A program made the translations under genes and the position numbers. A model generated the notes under the pieces. It did no database searches, was not told the origin of the DNA, and saw only the letters and a program-made list of their open reading frames with translations. Shown here in pieces: positions 19,226-28,473 of a DNA stretch of 64,000 bases (within the stretch, counting starts at the first letter, position 1; every line of letters begins with the position of its first letter). Source of the DNA: Aquimarina sp042434915 (GTDB lineage Bacteria; Bacteroidota; Bacteroidia; Flavobacteriales; Flavobacteriaceae); NCBI RefSeq assembly GCF_042434915.1, contig NZ_CP170198.1:2728001-2792000 (forward strand), in the 5' to 3' direction.

Positions 19226-21688
19226 TTATGATCCACACATTAGGCAGTCATCACCTTCTGCCTCTTTGGATTGTGCTATAATTGCTCTTAACTCTTCTGG
19301 ACTTAAGGCTGTCCCCTCGGGGGCAACTGGCTCAGATTTAGAAGTTGATTTAAGGGTTTGAGCCTCGAGAATTTGTGCAGCATTTGCTGCTACTTTTTCT
19401 GCTTGCGGGACTTGCGCCACCTCTTTTTTCAACGTAAACTTAATCGCATCTACCGCCGATTTTGTTCTCAAATAATACATCCCTGTTTTGAGTCCGCTCT
19501 TCCAAGCATAAAAATGCATAGATGTTAGCTTAGACATGGTTGCACCTTCCATAAACAAGTTAAGCGACTGTGACTGATCGATGAAATATCCTCTATGACG
19601 TGACATATCGATAATGTCTTTCATGCTAAGTTCCCAAACAGTTTTATATAGTTCTTTAAGATCTTGTGGTATGATATCTATATTTTGGATGGATCCATTG
19701 GCACGCATAATAGCATCTTTAACCTCATCACTCCACAAATTAAGTTTTACTAAATCTTCTAATAGGTGTTTGTTTACAACGATAAACTCTCCCGATAATA
19801 CACGTCGGGTATAGATATTACTAGTGTATGGCTCAAATGCTTCATTATTACCTAGTATTTGAGAGGTTGATGCTGTTGGCATTGGTGCTACTAATAACGA
19901 GTTGCGTACTCCATTCTCCAATACTTTTTTACGCAAATCATTCCAATCCCAACGACCACTTAGTTCTTCGTCTTTGATATTCCATAAGTTGTGCTGAAAT
20001 TCTCCTTTAGAAATCGGAGAACCTTCATAACTTTGATAAGGCCCATCGATTTTTGCTTCTTCCATTGAGGCTGTAACAGCCGCAAAATATAATGTCTCAA
20101 AAATCTCTTGGTTTAATTTTTTGGCCTCATCACTTGTAAAAGGTAGTCGCAATTGAATAAAAGTATCGGCAAGACCTTGTACTCCTAATCCTATTGGACG
20201 GTGTCTTACATTGGAGTTTTCTGCTTCTTTAACTGGATAGTAATTACGATCTATAACGCGGTTTAAGTTTTTTGTAACTCGTTTGGTTATTTTAAAAAGC
20301 TCTTTATGATCAAACGCACCATTTTTGACAAACATTGGTAAGGCAATAGACGCTAAATTACATACAGCTACCTCATCTGGACTGGTGTACTCTAAAATCT
20401 CTGTACATAAATTTGAAGATCGTATAGTACCTAAATTTTGTTGATTAGACTTGCGATTAGCAGCATCTTTATACAACATATACGGAGTACCTGTCTCGAT
20501 TTGAGATTCTAATATTTTTTCCCAAAGCTCACGAGCTTTTATAGTACGGCGCCCTTTACCAGCTGCTTCAAAATTTAAATATTTTTCTTCAAACTCATCA
20601 CTATGCACATCAAACAGTCCTGGACATTCGTTTGGACACATTAATGTCCACTCGGCATCCTCTTGCACGCGTTTCATAAATAAATCAGGAATCCACATAG
20701 CATAGAATAAGTCTCTTGCTCGCATTTCTTCTTTACCGTGGTTCTTTTTGAGATCCAAGAAATCAAAAATATCTGCATGCCATGGTTCTACATATATTGC
20801 GAATGAGCCTTTACGCTTACCTCCACCTTGATCTACATAGCGGGCTGTATCATTAAAGACACGTAGCATGGGCACCACCCCATTAGAGGTACCATTGGTT
20901 CCTGCTATATAGGATCCCGTAGCACGTACATTGTGTATTGATAAACCAATACCCCCAGCAGATTGCGAAATTTTGGCTGTTTGCTTTAAAGTATCATAAA
21001 TACCATCAATACTATCATCTTGCATTGTTAACAAGAAGCAAGAGGACATTTGAGGTTTTGGTGTCCCAGCATTAAAAAGTGTTGGTGTTGCGTGGGTAAA
21101 ATATTTTTTGGACATTAACTCATACGTTTCTATAGCCGAGTCTAGGTCGTTAAGATGGATCCCAATTGCTACTCGCATCAACATATGTTGTGGCCGCTCG
21201 GCAATCTTACCATTAATTTTTAGTAAATAAGAACGCTCTAAAGTTTTAAAACCAAAGTAATCATATCCAAAATCTCTATTATATATGATTGTTGAATCCA
21301 GTTTTTCTTTGTTTTTTTGAATAACATCATACACATCATCGGCAATGAGCGGTGCTTTTTTATTAGTACGAGGGTTTATATATTCATATAAGTCGGTAAT
21401 TACTTCAGAAAAGGTTTTTTTGGTGTTTTTATGCAAGTTGGATACAGAAACTCTAGCTGCTAGCTTTGCATAATCCGGATGTGTAATGGTCATGGTCGCC
21501 GCAATCTCTGCAGCTAGGTTATCAAGCTCGCTCGTAGTGACTCCATCATACAAACCCTCAATAACGCGCATCGCTACTTTTACTGGATCTACCAGTGGGT
21601 TAAGTCCATAACAAAGTTTTCTTACCCTTGCGGTAATCTTGTCAAACATAATGGGTTCTTTACGACCGTCTCTTTTAATTACATACAT
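19226..21688 (-). CDS. nrdA: Ribonucleoside-diphosphate reductase alpha subunit, class Ia
   Basis: Large catalytic subunit that reduces ribonucleoside diphosphates to deoxynucleotides. An N-terminal ATP-cone (residues 1-90, YVIKRDGRKEPIMFDKITARV) gives dATP feedback control. Catalytic parts: SSCFLLTMQDDSIDGIYDT (active-site cysteine), NLCTEILEY with the radical-site Cys, and the C-terminal redox tail CLMCGS. The region about 770-800 is a lineage-specific Ala/Ser-rich linker. 820 aa. nrdB lies upstream, separated by 270 bp with an inverted repeat. Confidence 0.97.
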   Translation of the reverse strand: MYVIKRDGRKEPIMFDKITARVRKLCYGLNPLVDPVKVAMRVIEGLYDGVTTSELDNLAAEIAATMTITHPDYAKLAARVSVSNLHKNTKKTFSEVITDLYEYINPRTNKKAPLIADDVYDVIQKNKEKLDSTIIYNRDFGYDYFGFKTLERSYLLKINGKIAERPQHMLMRVAIGIHLNDLDSAIETYELMSKKYFTHATPTLFNAGTPKPQMSSCFLLTMQDDSIDGIYDTLKQTAKISQSAGGIGLSIHNVRATGSYIAGTNGTSNGVVPMLRVFNDTARYVDQGGGKRKGSFAIYVEPWHADIFDFLDLKKNHGKEEMRARDLFYAMWIPDLFMKRVQEDAEWTLMCPNECPGLFDVHSDEFEEKYLNFEAAGKGRRTIKARELWEKILESQIETGTPYMLYKDAANRKSNQQNLGTIRSSNLCTEILEYTSPDEVAVCNLASIALPMFVKNGAFDHKELFKITKRVTKNLNRVIDRNYYPVKEAENSNVRHRPIGLGVQGLADTFIQLRLPFTSDEAKKLNQEIFETLYFAAVTASMEEAKIDGPYQSYEGSPISKGEFQHNLWNIKDEELSGRWDWNDLRKKVLENGVRNSLLVAPMPTASTSQILGNNEAFEPYTSNIYTRRVLSGEFIVVNKHLLEDLVKLNLWSDEVKDAIMRANGSIQNIDIIPQDLKELYKTVWELSMKDIIDMSRHRGYFIDQSQSLNLFMEGATMSKLTSMHFYAWKSGLKTGMYYLRTKSAVDAIKFTLKKEVAQVPQAEKVAANAAQILEAQTLKSTSKSEPVAPEGTALSPEELRAIIAQSKEAEGDDCLMCGS

Positions 21689-21882
21689 ACTACGTGGTGG
21701 TTTTAAGTTCTTCCCTCAAAGAACATGCTACTAATTCGTTTTTTAATTTTACAGCTTGCCAGACATCTTTAAGCTATTGAATTGTTACTGCGTATATACG
21801 CTAAACATGCATCAAAAGCATCTCTTAAAATATAAGCAGGGCTGCCCCTTTATTATTTAAAGTCTTAGGTAGACACATCAAA

Positions 21883-21928
21883 CTGAGCTAGCTGTAATGA
21901 ATCTAGGCACTAGGTGTAACTAGCTCAG
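21883..21928. other. Inverted repeat between nrdB and nrdA
   Basis: Perfect 9-bp arms CTGAGCTAG (21883-21891) and CTAGCTCAG (21920-21928) about 30 bp after the nrdB stop on the minus strand. It lacks a clear T run, so it may be an mRNA processing or attenuation structure rather than a terminator. The rest of the 270-bp spacer shows no ORF. Confidence 0.45.
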
Positions 21929-21958
21929 AATGAATATATGATTGGATTACGATTTACT

Positions 21959-22939
21959 TTAAAAATCGGCATCAAAACTTATCTTACTATCTTCGGTATC
22001 CTTGTTAAGAACGCCGGCTTTTTGATATTCTGAAACTCTTTTCTCAAAGAAATTTGTTTTTCCTTGAAGTGAGATCATATCCATAAAATCAAATGGATTT
22101 GCAGTTCCGTATTCTTTTTCACAATCTAATTCGACCAAGAGTCTATCGGTAACAAACTCCAAGTATTGAGTCATTAATTTTGCATTCATACCTATCAAAC
22201 TTACAGGAAGCGATTCGGTCACAAATTCACGTTCTATAGTAAGTGCATCGATGATAATTTCTCGAATACGTTCTTTTGGTACTTTATTTACAAGATGATG
22301 ATTATGTAAATGTACAGCAAAATCACAATGCACCCCTTCATCCCTAGAGATCAACTCATTAGAAAAAGTAAGTCCTGGCATTAGCCCTCTTTTCTTTAAC
22401 CAAAAGATAGAACAAAACGCTCCCGAGAAGAAAATTCCTTCTACTGCTGCAAATGCGATAAGACGTTCTGCGAAAGAATCAGATTCGATCCATTTGAGCG
22501 CCCAATCTGCTTTTCTCTTGATCGCCGGAAAGTTATCGATGGCTTTAAAAAGCATATCTTTCTCTTTCTCATCTTTTACGTACGTATCTATTAATAAAGA
22601 ATAGGTTTCAGAATGAATATTCTCCATCATGATTTGAAAACCATAAAAGAATTTGGCTTCACTATATTGAACTTCATTGACAAAATTCTCTGCCAAGTTT
22701 TCATTCACAATTCCATCAGAGGCTGCAAAGAAAGCCAGAATATGCTTTATAAAATATCGTTCATCATCGGTTAGCTTAGTTGCCCAGTCGGTTATATCTT
22801 GATGTAAATCAATTTCTTCTGCCGTCCAAAAACTTGCTTCGGATTTCTTATACCAGTCCCAAATATCATGATGTTTAATTGGAAATATTACAAATCTGTC
22901 TTTATTTTCTTGTAAAATTGGCTCTTCAACATTCATCAT
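21959..22939 (-). CDS. nrdB: Ribonucleoside-diphosphate reductase beta subunit, class Ia
   Basis: Small subunit that holds the di-iron centre and tyrosyl radical used by NrdA. Ferritin-like helices carry the metal ligands: FFAASDGIVNENLAENF, MMENIHSETYSLLI and ISRDEGVHCDFAVHL. 326 aa, a normal length. It is first in the nrdBA gene pair. The 496-bp stretch upstream contains a direct repeat that could be a regulator site. Confidence 0.96.
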   Translation of the reverse strand: MMNVEEPILQENKDRFVIFPIKHHDIWDWYKKSEASFWTAEEIDLHQDITDWATKLTDDERYFIKHILAFFAASDGIVNENLAENFVNEVQYSEAKFFYGFQIMMENIHSETYSLLIDTYVKDEKEKDMLFKAIDNFPAIKRKADWALKWIESDSFAERLIAFAAVEGIFFSGAFCSIFWLKKRGLMPGLTFSNELISRDEGVHCDFAVHLHNHHLVNKVPKERIREIIIDALTIEREFVTESLPVSLIGMNAKLMTQYLEFVTDRLLVELDCEKEYGTANPFDFMDMISLQGKTNFFEKRVSEYQKAGVLNKDTEDSKISFDADF

Positions 22940-23032
22940 GATCCGTTTTATTTTTTGTAGTAAATTTTTGTTTCTTTCTTCCTATACAAAGATCAAAAAA
23001 TACCTGAGAATTACTCCCAAAATTTCACAAAC

Positions 23033-23054
23033 GTTTTCAACAAAGTTTTCAACA
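23033..23054. repeat. Direct repeat upstream of nrdB (possible operator)
   Basis: GTTTTCAACA occurs at 23033-23042 and 23045-23054, a 12-bp repeat phase, about 95 bp before the nrdB start. The repeats loosely resemble DnaA boxes but with mismatches. This is the only organised signal I see in the gene-free 22940-23435 stretch, which is otherwise AT-rich and without an ORF. Confidence 0.35.
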
Positions 23055-23435
23055 CGGGGAGATTGGCTTTAGTTATGCGTATCGTCAGTGTTTTGGGTGT
23101 AAAATACTTATAATCAACGATTTAATTTAAAAAAAGCTTATGTAACTTTTAACGTTAAAAATTTGGAATAGCCCCTGATTTTACACTTACTGAGCGATTT
23201 TTAGGGTTTTTCACAATAATGGTATTACCCAAGTATATTTACGGGTAAACCGTAATAAAAATTAACTAAATTTCTGAAGAAAAAAGCATTTATAGACTTA
23301 ATAAAACGATTTAAAAAGGGAATTAAGCATTAAAAAAACGTCAAAAAGACAAGAATGCTAATTATATTAAATTTACTAACTCACGTTTTTTTAACTGTGA
23401 AGAATGTAAGTAAGTGTAGAAGACCCTTTAATAGA

Positions 23436-24008
23436 CTATTTATTCTTAAGTTTTTCTGCAACCTTTTCAAGTTCTTGATACCAATCATTCCCAAACTTTC
23501 GCACTAGGGCTGCTTTTACAAATTTAAATACTGGCACCTGAAACTCTTTTCCTAAGGTACATGCATCATCACAAATCTCCCATTTATGATAATTGACCGC
23601 AGAAAACTCGGAGTACTCTTGAACTCTTACTGGATATAAATGACAAGAAACAGGTTTTTTCCAATCGACTTCCCCCTGATTATACGCCTCTTCAATAGCG
23701 CATAAAGCTGTTCCTTTTTTATCAAAGATTACATACGCACAATCTGCACCTTCTATTAACGGTGTTTCCCAGTCACCATCGGTGCCTTTAACAAAGACTC
23801 CTTGTGCTTCGATCGCTTCAATTCCTTCGGGTCGTAAATATGACTTAACAGTAGGATAAATTTGTTCTAGAATTTTTGTTTCCTCTTCGTCCAAAGGCGC
23901 GCCTGCCTCTCCATCGATGCAACACGCTCCTTTACATGCAGATAGATTGCATACAAAATCTTTTTCTATAATTTCTTCCGAAATAATTGTCTTACCTATT
24001 TGAAACAT
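23436..24008 (-). CDS. DUF3109 family cysteine-rich protein
   Basis: A 190-aa cytoplasmic protein of the DUF3109 family, widespread in Bacteroidota and of unknown function. Conserved cysteine clusters are visible: CNLSACKGACC near residue 20, DCAYVIFD and CAIEEAY mid-protein, then SCHLYPVRV and CDDACTLG, a spacing like that of metal- or Fe-S-binding proteins. Minus-strand TATCTTCG just upstream (plus 24014-24021 region) resembles the -7 consensus. Confidence 0.9.
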   Translation of the reverse strand: MFQIGKTIISEEIIEKDFVCNLSACKGACCIDGEAGAPLDEEETKILEQIYPTVKSYLRPEGIEAIEAQGVFVKGTDGDWETPLIEGADCAYVIFDKKGTALCAIEEAYNQGEVDWKKPVSCHLYPVRVQEYSEFSAVNYHKWEICDDACTLGKEFQVPVFKFVKAALVRKFGNDWYQELEKVAEKLKNK

Positions 24009-24168
24009 GCTGCGAAGATAGTAGTTTTTATAAATTGAACCTTATAAAATAGCGTTGTACAAATGGCTTAAAGCTACTTTTTAATTCTACCCTTGTTTTT
24101 TTGCATTTTTGCGCTACATTTATAGCATATTAACATTTACTTTTGTCAAAGTATAAAGCATCGAGCCT

Positions 24169-24744
24169 ATGTTTCCATTTGATTTCAAAGAAATTTTTAC
24201 CGCCAGTATGATTCTTTTTGCAGTTATTGATATTATAGGAAGTATCCCTATCATTATTGATCTTAGAAAAAAAGTGGGGCATATCCAAAGTGAGAAAGCA
24301 AGTATTGTCGCATGTATCCTCATGATCGTTTTTCTTTTTTTAGGAAAAGAAATTTTAAACTTAATAGGTATTGATGTTAACTCCTTTGCCGTAGCAGGAT
24401 CCTTTATACTTTTCTTTATTGCGTTAGAAATGATTTTGGGCATTCAACTTTATCGAGATGATGCCCCAGAAACTGCAGCGGTCGTTCCCCTTGCCTTTCC
24501 TTTAATTGCAGGAGCAGGTACGATGACTTCACTACTTTCGTTACGATCAGAATTTCATACTGTAAATATTATTATTGCCATCATAGTAAACATTATCTTT
24601 GTATATGTTGTTTTAAAATCCTCTGGGAGAATTGAACGGGTTTTAGGAAAACAAGGAATTAATGTTATCAGAAAAATATTTGGTGTAATTTTATTAGCAA
24701 TCGCAGTAAAATTATTTACCGCAAATATCAAAGACTTATTTTAG
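24169..24744 (+). CDS. MarC family (UPF0056) membrane protein
   Basis: A 191-aa integral membrane protein of the MarC family with about six hydrophobic helices. N terminus FDFKEIFTASMILFAVIDIIGSIPIIIDLRKK and the central PLAFPLIAGAGTMTSLLSL segment are characteristic. The family's molecular role is not established. It is directly followed (no gap) by a small membrane protein gene. Confidence 0.9.
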   Translation: MFPFDFKEIFTASMILFAVIDIIGSIPIIIDLRKKVGHIQSEKASIVACILMIVFLFLGKEILNLIGIDVNSFAVAGSFILFFIALEMILGIQLYRDDAPETAAVVPLAFPLIAGAGTMTSLLSLRSEFHTVNIIIAIIVNIIFVYVVLKSSGRIERVLGKQGINVIRKIFGVILLAIAVKLFTANIKDLF

Positions 24745-24939
24745 ATGAAAATTTTTATTTATATACTAATCGTTCTTGGCGTTTTACTTATGGGCTATAA
24801 CAGCACTTTATTAGACACCAGTAACATTTTTGAAGGAGACAGCAAAACAGCATTAATTGGCATTATAGCACCTGCTTGCGCGATACTGCTTTTACTTATC
24901 TTACTTACTTCAAAAAAAATAAAAGACAAGAGCAATTAG
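24745..24939 (+). CDS. Small two-helix membrane protein
   Basis: A 64-residue protein with two hydrophobic segments (residues 2-18 and 38-54) and a basic tail. The ATG begins at the base after the MarC stop codon, so translation is coupled with MarC. No family recognised. Confidence 0.65.
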   Translation: MKIFIYILIVLGVLLMGYNSTLLDTSNIFEGDSKTALIGIIAPACAILLLLILLTSKKIKDKSN

Positions 24940-24953
24940 AATACCTCCTAGTC

Positions 24954-25259
24954 CTATAATAGTGTCACACACATCAAAATAGTAATAGGTATTGAGACTA
25001 ACATGAGTGCAATGAATATGGCATGAAGCCTTCTAAACATAAGGGCTTTTTGCAGTGCTCTTTTTAATTTTGCATTTACCGTTTTCTCTAACTGGTCACG
25101 TATCAGATCTGCAGACACATAGGAGGAGTCTACTAAGATTTCATGGTCGAGAAACATTGAAGCACTAGAATCTAAGAGGCGACAAGCCACCGCCAAGATA
25201 AAGAAAAATATAGGTGAACATATTGCGACAGGGATTAAATATTCATTCCAAAATACCAT
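24954..25259 (-). CDS. Small membrane protein downstream of the CtpA-like protease
   Basis: A 101-aa protein with hydrophobic helices at about residues 9-27 and 80-98 and an amphipathic, charged middle segment. Its start is 3 bp past the stop of the S41 peptidase gene, so the two are co-transcribed and perhaps functionally linked. No known family recognised. Confidence 0.68.
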   Translation of the reverse strand: MVFWNEYLIPVAICSPIFFFILAVACRLLDSSASMFLDHEILVDSSYVSADLIRDQLEKTVNAKLKRALQKALMFRRLHAIFIALMLVSIPITILMCVTLL

Positions 25260-25261
25260 AG

Positions 25262-26854
25262 CTACATTTTCTTAGAATTATTAGAAAGAAGTAAAACTCG
25301 TTCTATCATAGCGTCATTTTTATTCAGCATTTTCTCAAAAACATTTGTTCCAAATAATTGCTCTGCCATTGTTGCCTTTAAGTACCTACGTAGAGGCTCC
25401 TTAAATTCTGATCCTTCCATATTGATATCTCGTCTTTTGGCAAATAACAAAAATCCCTTTACAAAAGCATCATCTATGATGGCGCTCTTTTTAAACGCTT
25501 CGAGCGTAAGTTCGTTATACTCAGCCCTTTTTTTATCCAGTGCTTCAAACACATAACGTCCTATAAAACCAGATCGCAGCATATAATTTAAAGTTTCTGC
25601 TACCCGCGTACTATCCTTTGCTATAAAATGATCAGGAATGATACCTCCACCACCGTAAACGATTTTTCCTTTTGGTGTTTTAAATTTTAAGGAATCGGCC
25701 ACCTGTATACTATCAGCACTTTGTAACTCTCCGTTTTTATAGCGCTCAAGATATTCATTAAAATAAGCTTTATTCCCATTGGTATACGGTTTTTGAATCG
25801 ACCGACCAGTGGGCGTATAATATCTTGATATTGTCAAGCGAACTGCGCTCCCATCACCCAATGACATTTCTCGTTGCACCAATCCTTTGCCATATGACCT
25901 ACGACCTATTATAGTCCCACGATCATTGTCTTGTATTGCTCCTGCCAAAATCTCACTAGCTGATGCCGAATTTTCATTAATTAAAATACTTAGTTTTCCT
26001 TCTTGAAAATCTCCTTTACCCGTTGCATAGTTTTTTTCAACAGCTCCTTTTTTGTTTTTAGTAAACATAATCAAGGTTTCTTTTTCTAGAAACTCATCAG
26101 CAATACGAAGCGCAGGCGTTATAAATCCGCCACCATTATCACGCAAGTCTAATACAAGTTCATTCATTCCCAGATCTTGTAACTTATCGAGTGATTTTTT
26201 AAATTCGGTATACGTAGTCTCTGCAAATCTATTGATCTTGATGTAGCCTATGGTACTCGTTAACATATAAGCAGCATCTACACTTTTGATCGGTACTTTA
26301 CCTCGTTTTACAACGACATCAAAAACTCCTTTGCCTTTTCTAAATACTTTAAGTTGTACCTGACTATTTAACGCTCCTTTTAATTTGGATGCAAGCTCAT
26401 CCCTCAATAAATTTTCTCCATACAACGTATCTTGATCGGCCATTAAAATGCGATCTCCTGCTTTTAATCCAGACTTTTCACTAGGTCCACCTTTAATCGT
26501 ACTAATTACCGATATGGTATCTCGATAAGGATAATAGCTAACACCTATACCAATAAAATCTCCCTGCATACTCTCGGTTACCCCTTCTAACTCTTCTGAA
26601 GATATATAAACAGAATGGGGATCTAGATTCTCTAAAATTCTATTTACTGTAACATCGACAATACTATCTGTATTAATTTCATCTACATATTCATAGTCAA
26701 TATAATCAATTAAACGGTTTAGTTTTTCCTTTTTCACATTTGAAGAGAATAAGGTATCCGTTTGATCCTGAAAGTTTAATTTGCTTCCAAGAAATACACC
26801 AGCACCCATTGCCAGTCCAATCCAAAAAGGTATGTATTTTTTTGAAGTTTTCAT
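25262..26854 (-). CDS. Carboxyl-terminal processing peptidase, S41 family
   Basis: Periplasmic serine protease of the CtpA/Prc type that cleaves from the C terminus of target proteins. Parts: an N-terminal membrane anchor/signal (residues 5-20), a PDZ domain (about 85-165, with PSEKSGLKAGDRIL), and the S41 catalytic core with Ser in NENSASASEILAGA and Lys in SYGKGLVQRE. 530 aa, of usual length for Bacteroidota. It lies between the dCMP deaminase gene (12-bp gap) and a small membrane protein gene. Confidence 0.93.
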   Translation of the reverse strand: MKTSKKYIPFWIGLAMGAGVFLGSKLNFQDQTDTLFSSNVKKEKLNRLIDYIDYEYVDEINTDSIVDVTVNRILENLDPHSVYISSEELEGVTESMQGDFIGIGVSYYPYRDTISVISTIKGGPSEKSGLKAGDRILMADQDTLYGENLLRDELASKLKGALNSQVQLKVFRKGKGVFDVVVKRGKVPIKSVDAAYMLTSTIGYIKINRFAETTYTEFKKSLDKLQDLGMNELVLDLRDNGGGFITPALRIADEFLEKETLIMFTKNKKGAVEKNYATGKGDFQEGKLSILINENSASASEILAGAIQDNDRGTIIGRRSYGKGLVQREMSLGDGSAVRLTISRYYTPTGRSIQKPYTNGNKAYFNEYLERYKNGELQSADSIQVADSLKFKTPKGKIVYGGGGIIPDHFIAKDSTRVAETLNYMLRSGFIGRYVFEALDKKRAEYNELTLEAFKKSAIIDDAFVKGFLLFAKRRDINMEGSEFKEPLRRYLKATMAEQLFGTNVFEKMLNKNDAMIERVLLLSNNSKKM

Positions 26855-26866
26855 CTTCCTCTCCTC

Positions 26867-27298
26867 CTAATCGTCTAATTCTAAAATCTGTTCTATAAGT
26901 ACACCCGCCTTTTTTAAAAATCGCAATCCAGAATCATCTTTATATCCTTGTTGATACACCACACGATTAATTCCTGCTTGATGAATTAATTTACTGCATT
27001 CCTTACATGGTGACAATGTAATATATAGCGTAGCGTCTTTACAAGATTGCGTTGAAGAAGCTACCTTTGAAATAGCATTAGCCTCTGCATGCAGTACATA
27101 CCACTTTGTGTAACCTGCCTCATCTTCACACGGGTTTTCAAAACCTGTTGGGGTACCATTAAAACCATCAGAAATTATCATTCTATCCTTTACAATAACC
27201 GCACCAACCTTTTTTCGATCACAATGAGACAACTTACCCCATTCTCTTGCAATACGCAAGTATGCTTTATCATATTTTAATTGTTTTTGTTTAGGCAT
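26867..27298 (-). CDS. dCMP deaminase
   Basis: Zinc-dependent deaminase (ComEB/dCMP deaminase family) making dUMP from dCMP for thymidylate synthesis. Motifs HAEANAI (zinc His and catalytic Glu) and PCKECSKLI (two zinc Cys). 143 aa, normal. Upstream of the S41 peptidase gene by 12 bp and downstream of HupE by 60 bp, so probably an operon. Confidence 0.92.
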   Translation of the reverse strand: MPKQKQLKYDKAYLRIAREWGKLSHCDRKKVGAVIVKDRMIISDGFNGTPTGFENPCEDEAGYTKWYVLHAEANAISKVASSTQSCKDATLYITLSPCKECSKLIHQAGINRVVYQQGYKDDSGLRFLKKAGVLIEQILELDD

Positions 27299-27357
27299 AC
27301 CTAATTTATTGTAAGAAGAAAATTCTATTTAATTTTAATACTTAATACTATACCTTA

Positions 27358-27942
27358 TCACCAAATTTTTGCATGAAAAATCATGGGTAATACTAATCCT
27401 ATCACTATAGAAGATATAACCATAATCCAATCTCTTCTTGAAAACCTAAAGATGGTTTGAAAGATAAAACTAATAATCATTACCAGTATAACCACCACAA
27501 TCTGAGCAGCTTCAATGCCCAACGCAAATTCTAATAACGGCAACAATTTAGACCCAGTATTAGAACTAATAACCTTAAAGTAACTCGAAAAACCTAAACC
27601 GTGAATTAATCCAAAAAATATAGTAGTTCCATATAAAATTCCAGCTTTAGCATTTCTGGATGAATTACTCGCTGTAAACAATGTAAATAATGCAGCTGCA
27701 AGTATTGTGATCGGAATTAAAAACTCTATCATATTTGAGTTTACAGAGATGACATTATATGCCGCCATAAATAATGATAGTGTATGCCCAAGCGTAAAAA
27801 AGGTAACCAGTAATAAAACTCGCTTCCAACTATCAAACGTGTAAGCAACAGTAAGAACGATCAAAAATAATATGTGATCGTACGCATTCCAATCAAGTAC
27901 GTGGTTAAAACCAAGTTTAAGATACAACCAAAATTCGGACAT
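27358..27942 (-). CDS. HupE/UreJ-2 family membrane protein
   Basis: A 194-aa membrane protein with about six helices. The signature FGLIHGLGFSS (about residue 115) and HILFLIVLTVAYTF near the N terminus match the HupE/UreJ_2 family, which is associated with nickel/cobalt transport in some bacteria. No urease or hydrogenase genes are near, so the metal role is not supported by context. First gene of a minus-strand group with dCMP deaminase and CtpA. Confidence 0.85.
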   Translation of the reverse strand: MSEFWLYLKLGFNHVLDWNAYDHILFLIVLTVAYTFDSWKRVLLLVTFFTLGHTLSLFMAAYNVISVNSNMIEFLIPITILAAALFTLFTASNSSRNAKAGILYGTTIFFGLIHGLGFSSYFKVISSNTGSKLLPLLEFALGIEAAQIVVVILVMIISFIFQTIFRFSRRDWIMVISSIVIGLVLPMIFHAKIW

Positions 27943-28211
27943 AATAGTAAGGGTTTGAATTTATGCTAAAATACAATTTTATGGATTCAACGCAGAACTA
28001 CACTATAAATTCTTTAACAAAAATATTTTGAATACAGGAAAAAGTTTGGGTTACACTTTTACTATACACGAGACTATTTAATCCTTAAAAACATTGCAAT
28101 TTATAATGAGCCAGCTTTTTATACTCTATATTACATCAACACACCTTTATAATGCTTGATTTCGTACCTTTTTTATTACCATAAACAATAGTAAGCCGAT
28201 CTTTAAAAGAA

Positions 28212-28238
28212 AAAACCAGATCAAATTGATCTGGTTTT
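28212..28238 (-). terminator. Terminator after tRNA-Leu
   Basis: A perfect palindrome AAAACCAGATCAA / TTGATCTGGTTTT (28212-28224, 28226-28238) with a T-rich minus-strand tail, 9 bp beyond the tRNA 3' end. The rest of 27943-28211 holds no ORF or other structure I can see. Confidence 0.8.
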
Positions 28239-28246
28239 TATCGAAG

Positions 28247-28328
28247 TACTCGAGGTGGGAATCGAACCCACACTCCCGAAAGAACTGGATTTTGAATCCA
28301 GCGCGTCTACCAATTCCGCCACTCGAGC
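28247..28328 (-). tRNA. tRNA-Leu (CAA)
   Basis: An 82-nt cloverleaf on the minus strand. Acceptor arms GCTCGAG / CTCGAGT pair with one G-U at the end; D-arm contains GGCGGAATTGGTAGACGC; anticodon stem CTGGA/TCCAG has loop TTCAAAA, anticodon CAA; a variable arm follows as expected for Leu; T-arm GTGGGTTCGATTCCCAC. CCA is not encoded. Confidence 0.95.
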
Positions 28329-28412
28329 AATAATGGATGGCAAAATTAATAAAATAATCCATTTCTACCATTAAATAACTAATAATTTAACCTTAGAGTT
28401 CAAATAAATTTC

Positions 28413-28420
28413 TAAATTTG
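28413..28420 (+). promoter_or_regulatory. -7 element of prs
   Basis: TAAATTTG matches TAnnTTTG. It lies 53 bp before the prs ATG. Confidence 0.5.
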
Positions 28421-28473
28421 CACCTTGTTTTTAAACAATACACGTTAATCGATTATTAAACAATAGTTTACCT

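Noticed and set aside
28247..28328. tRNA-Leu as integration site of a genomic island
   Set aside because: No integrase gene or direct repeat of the tRNA 3' end lies nearby; flanking genes are ordinary housekeeping genes.
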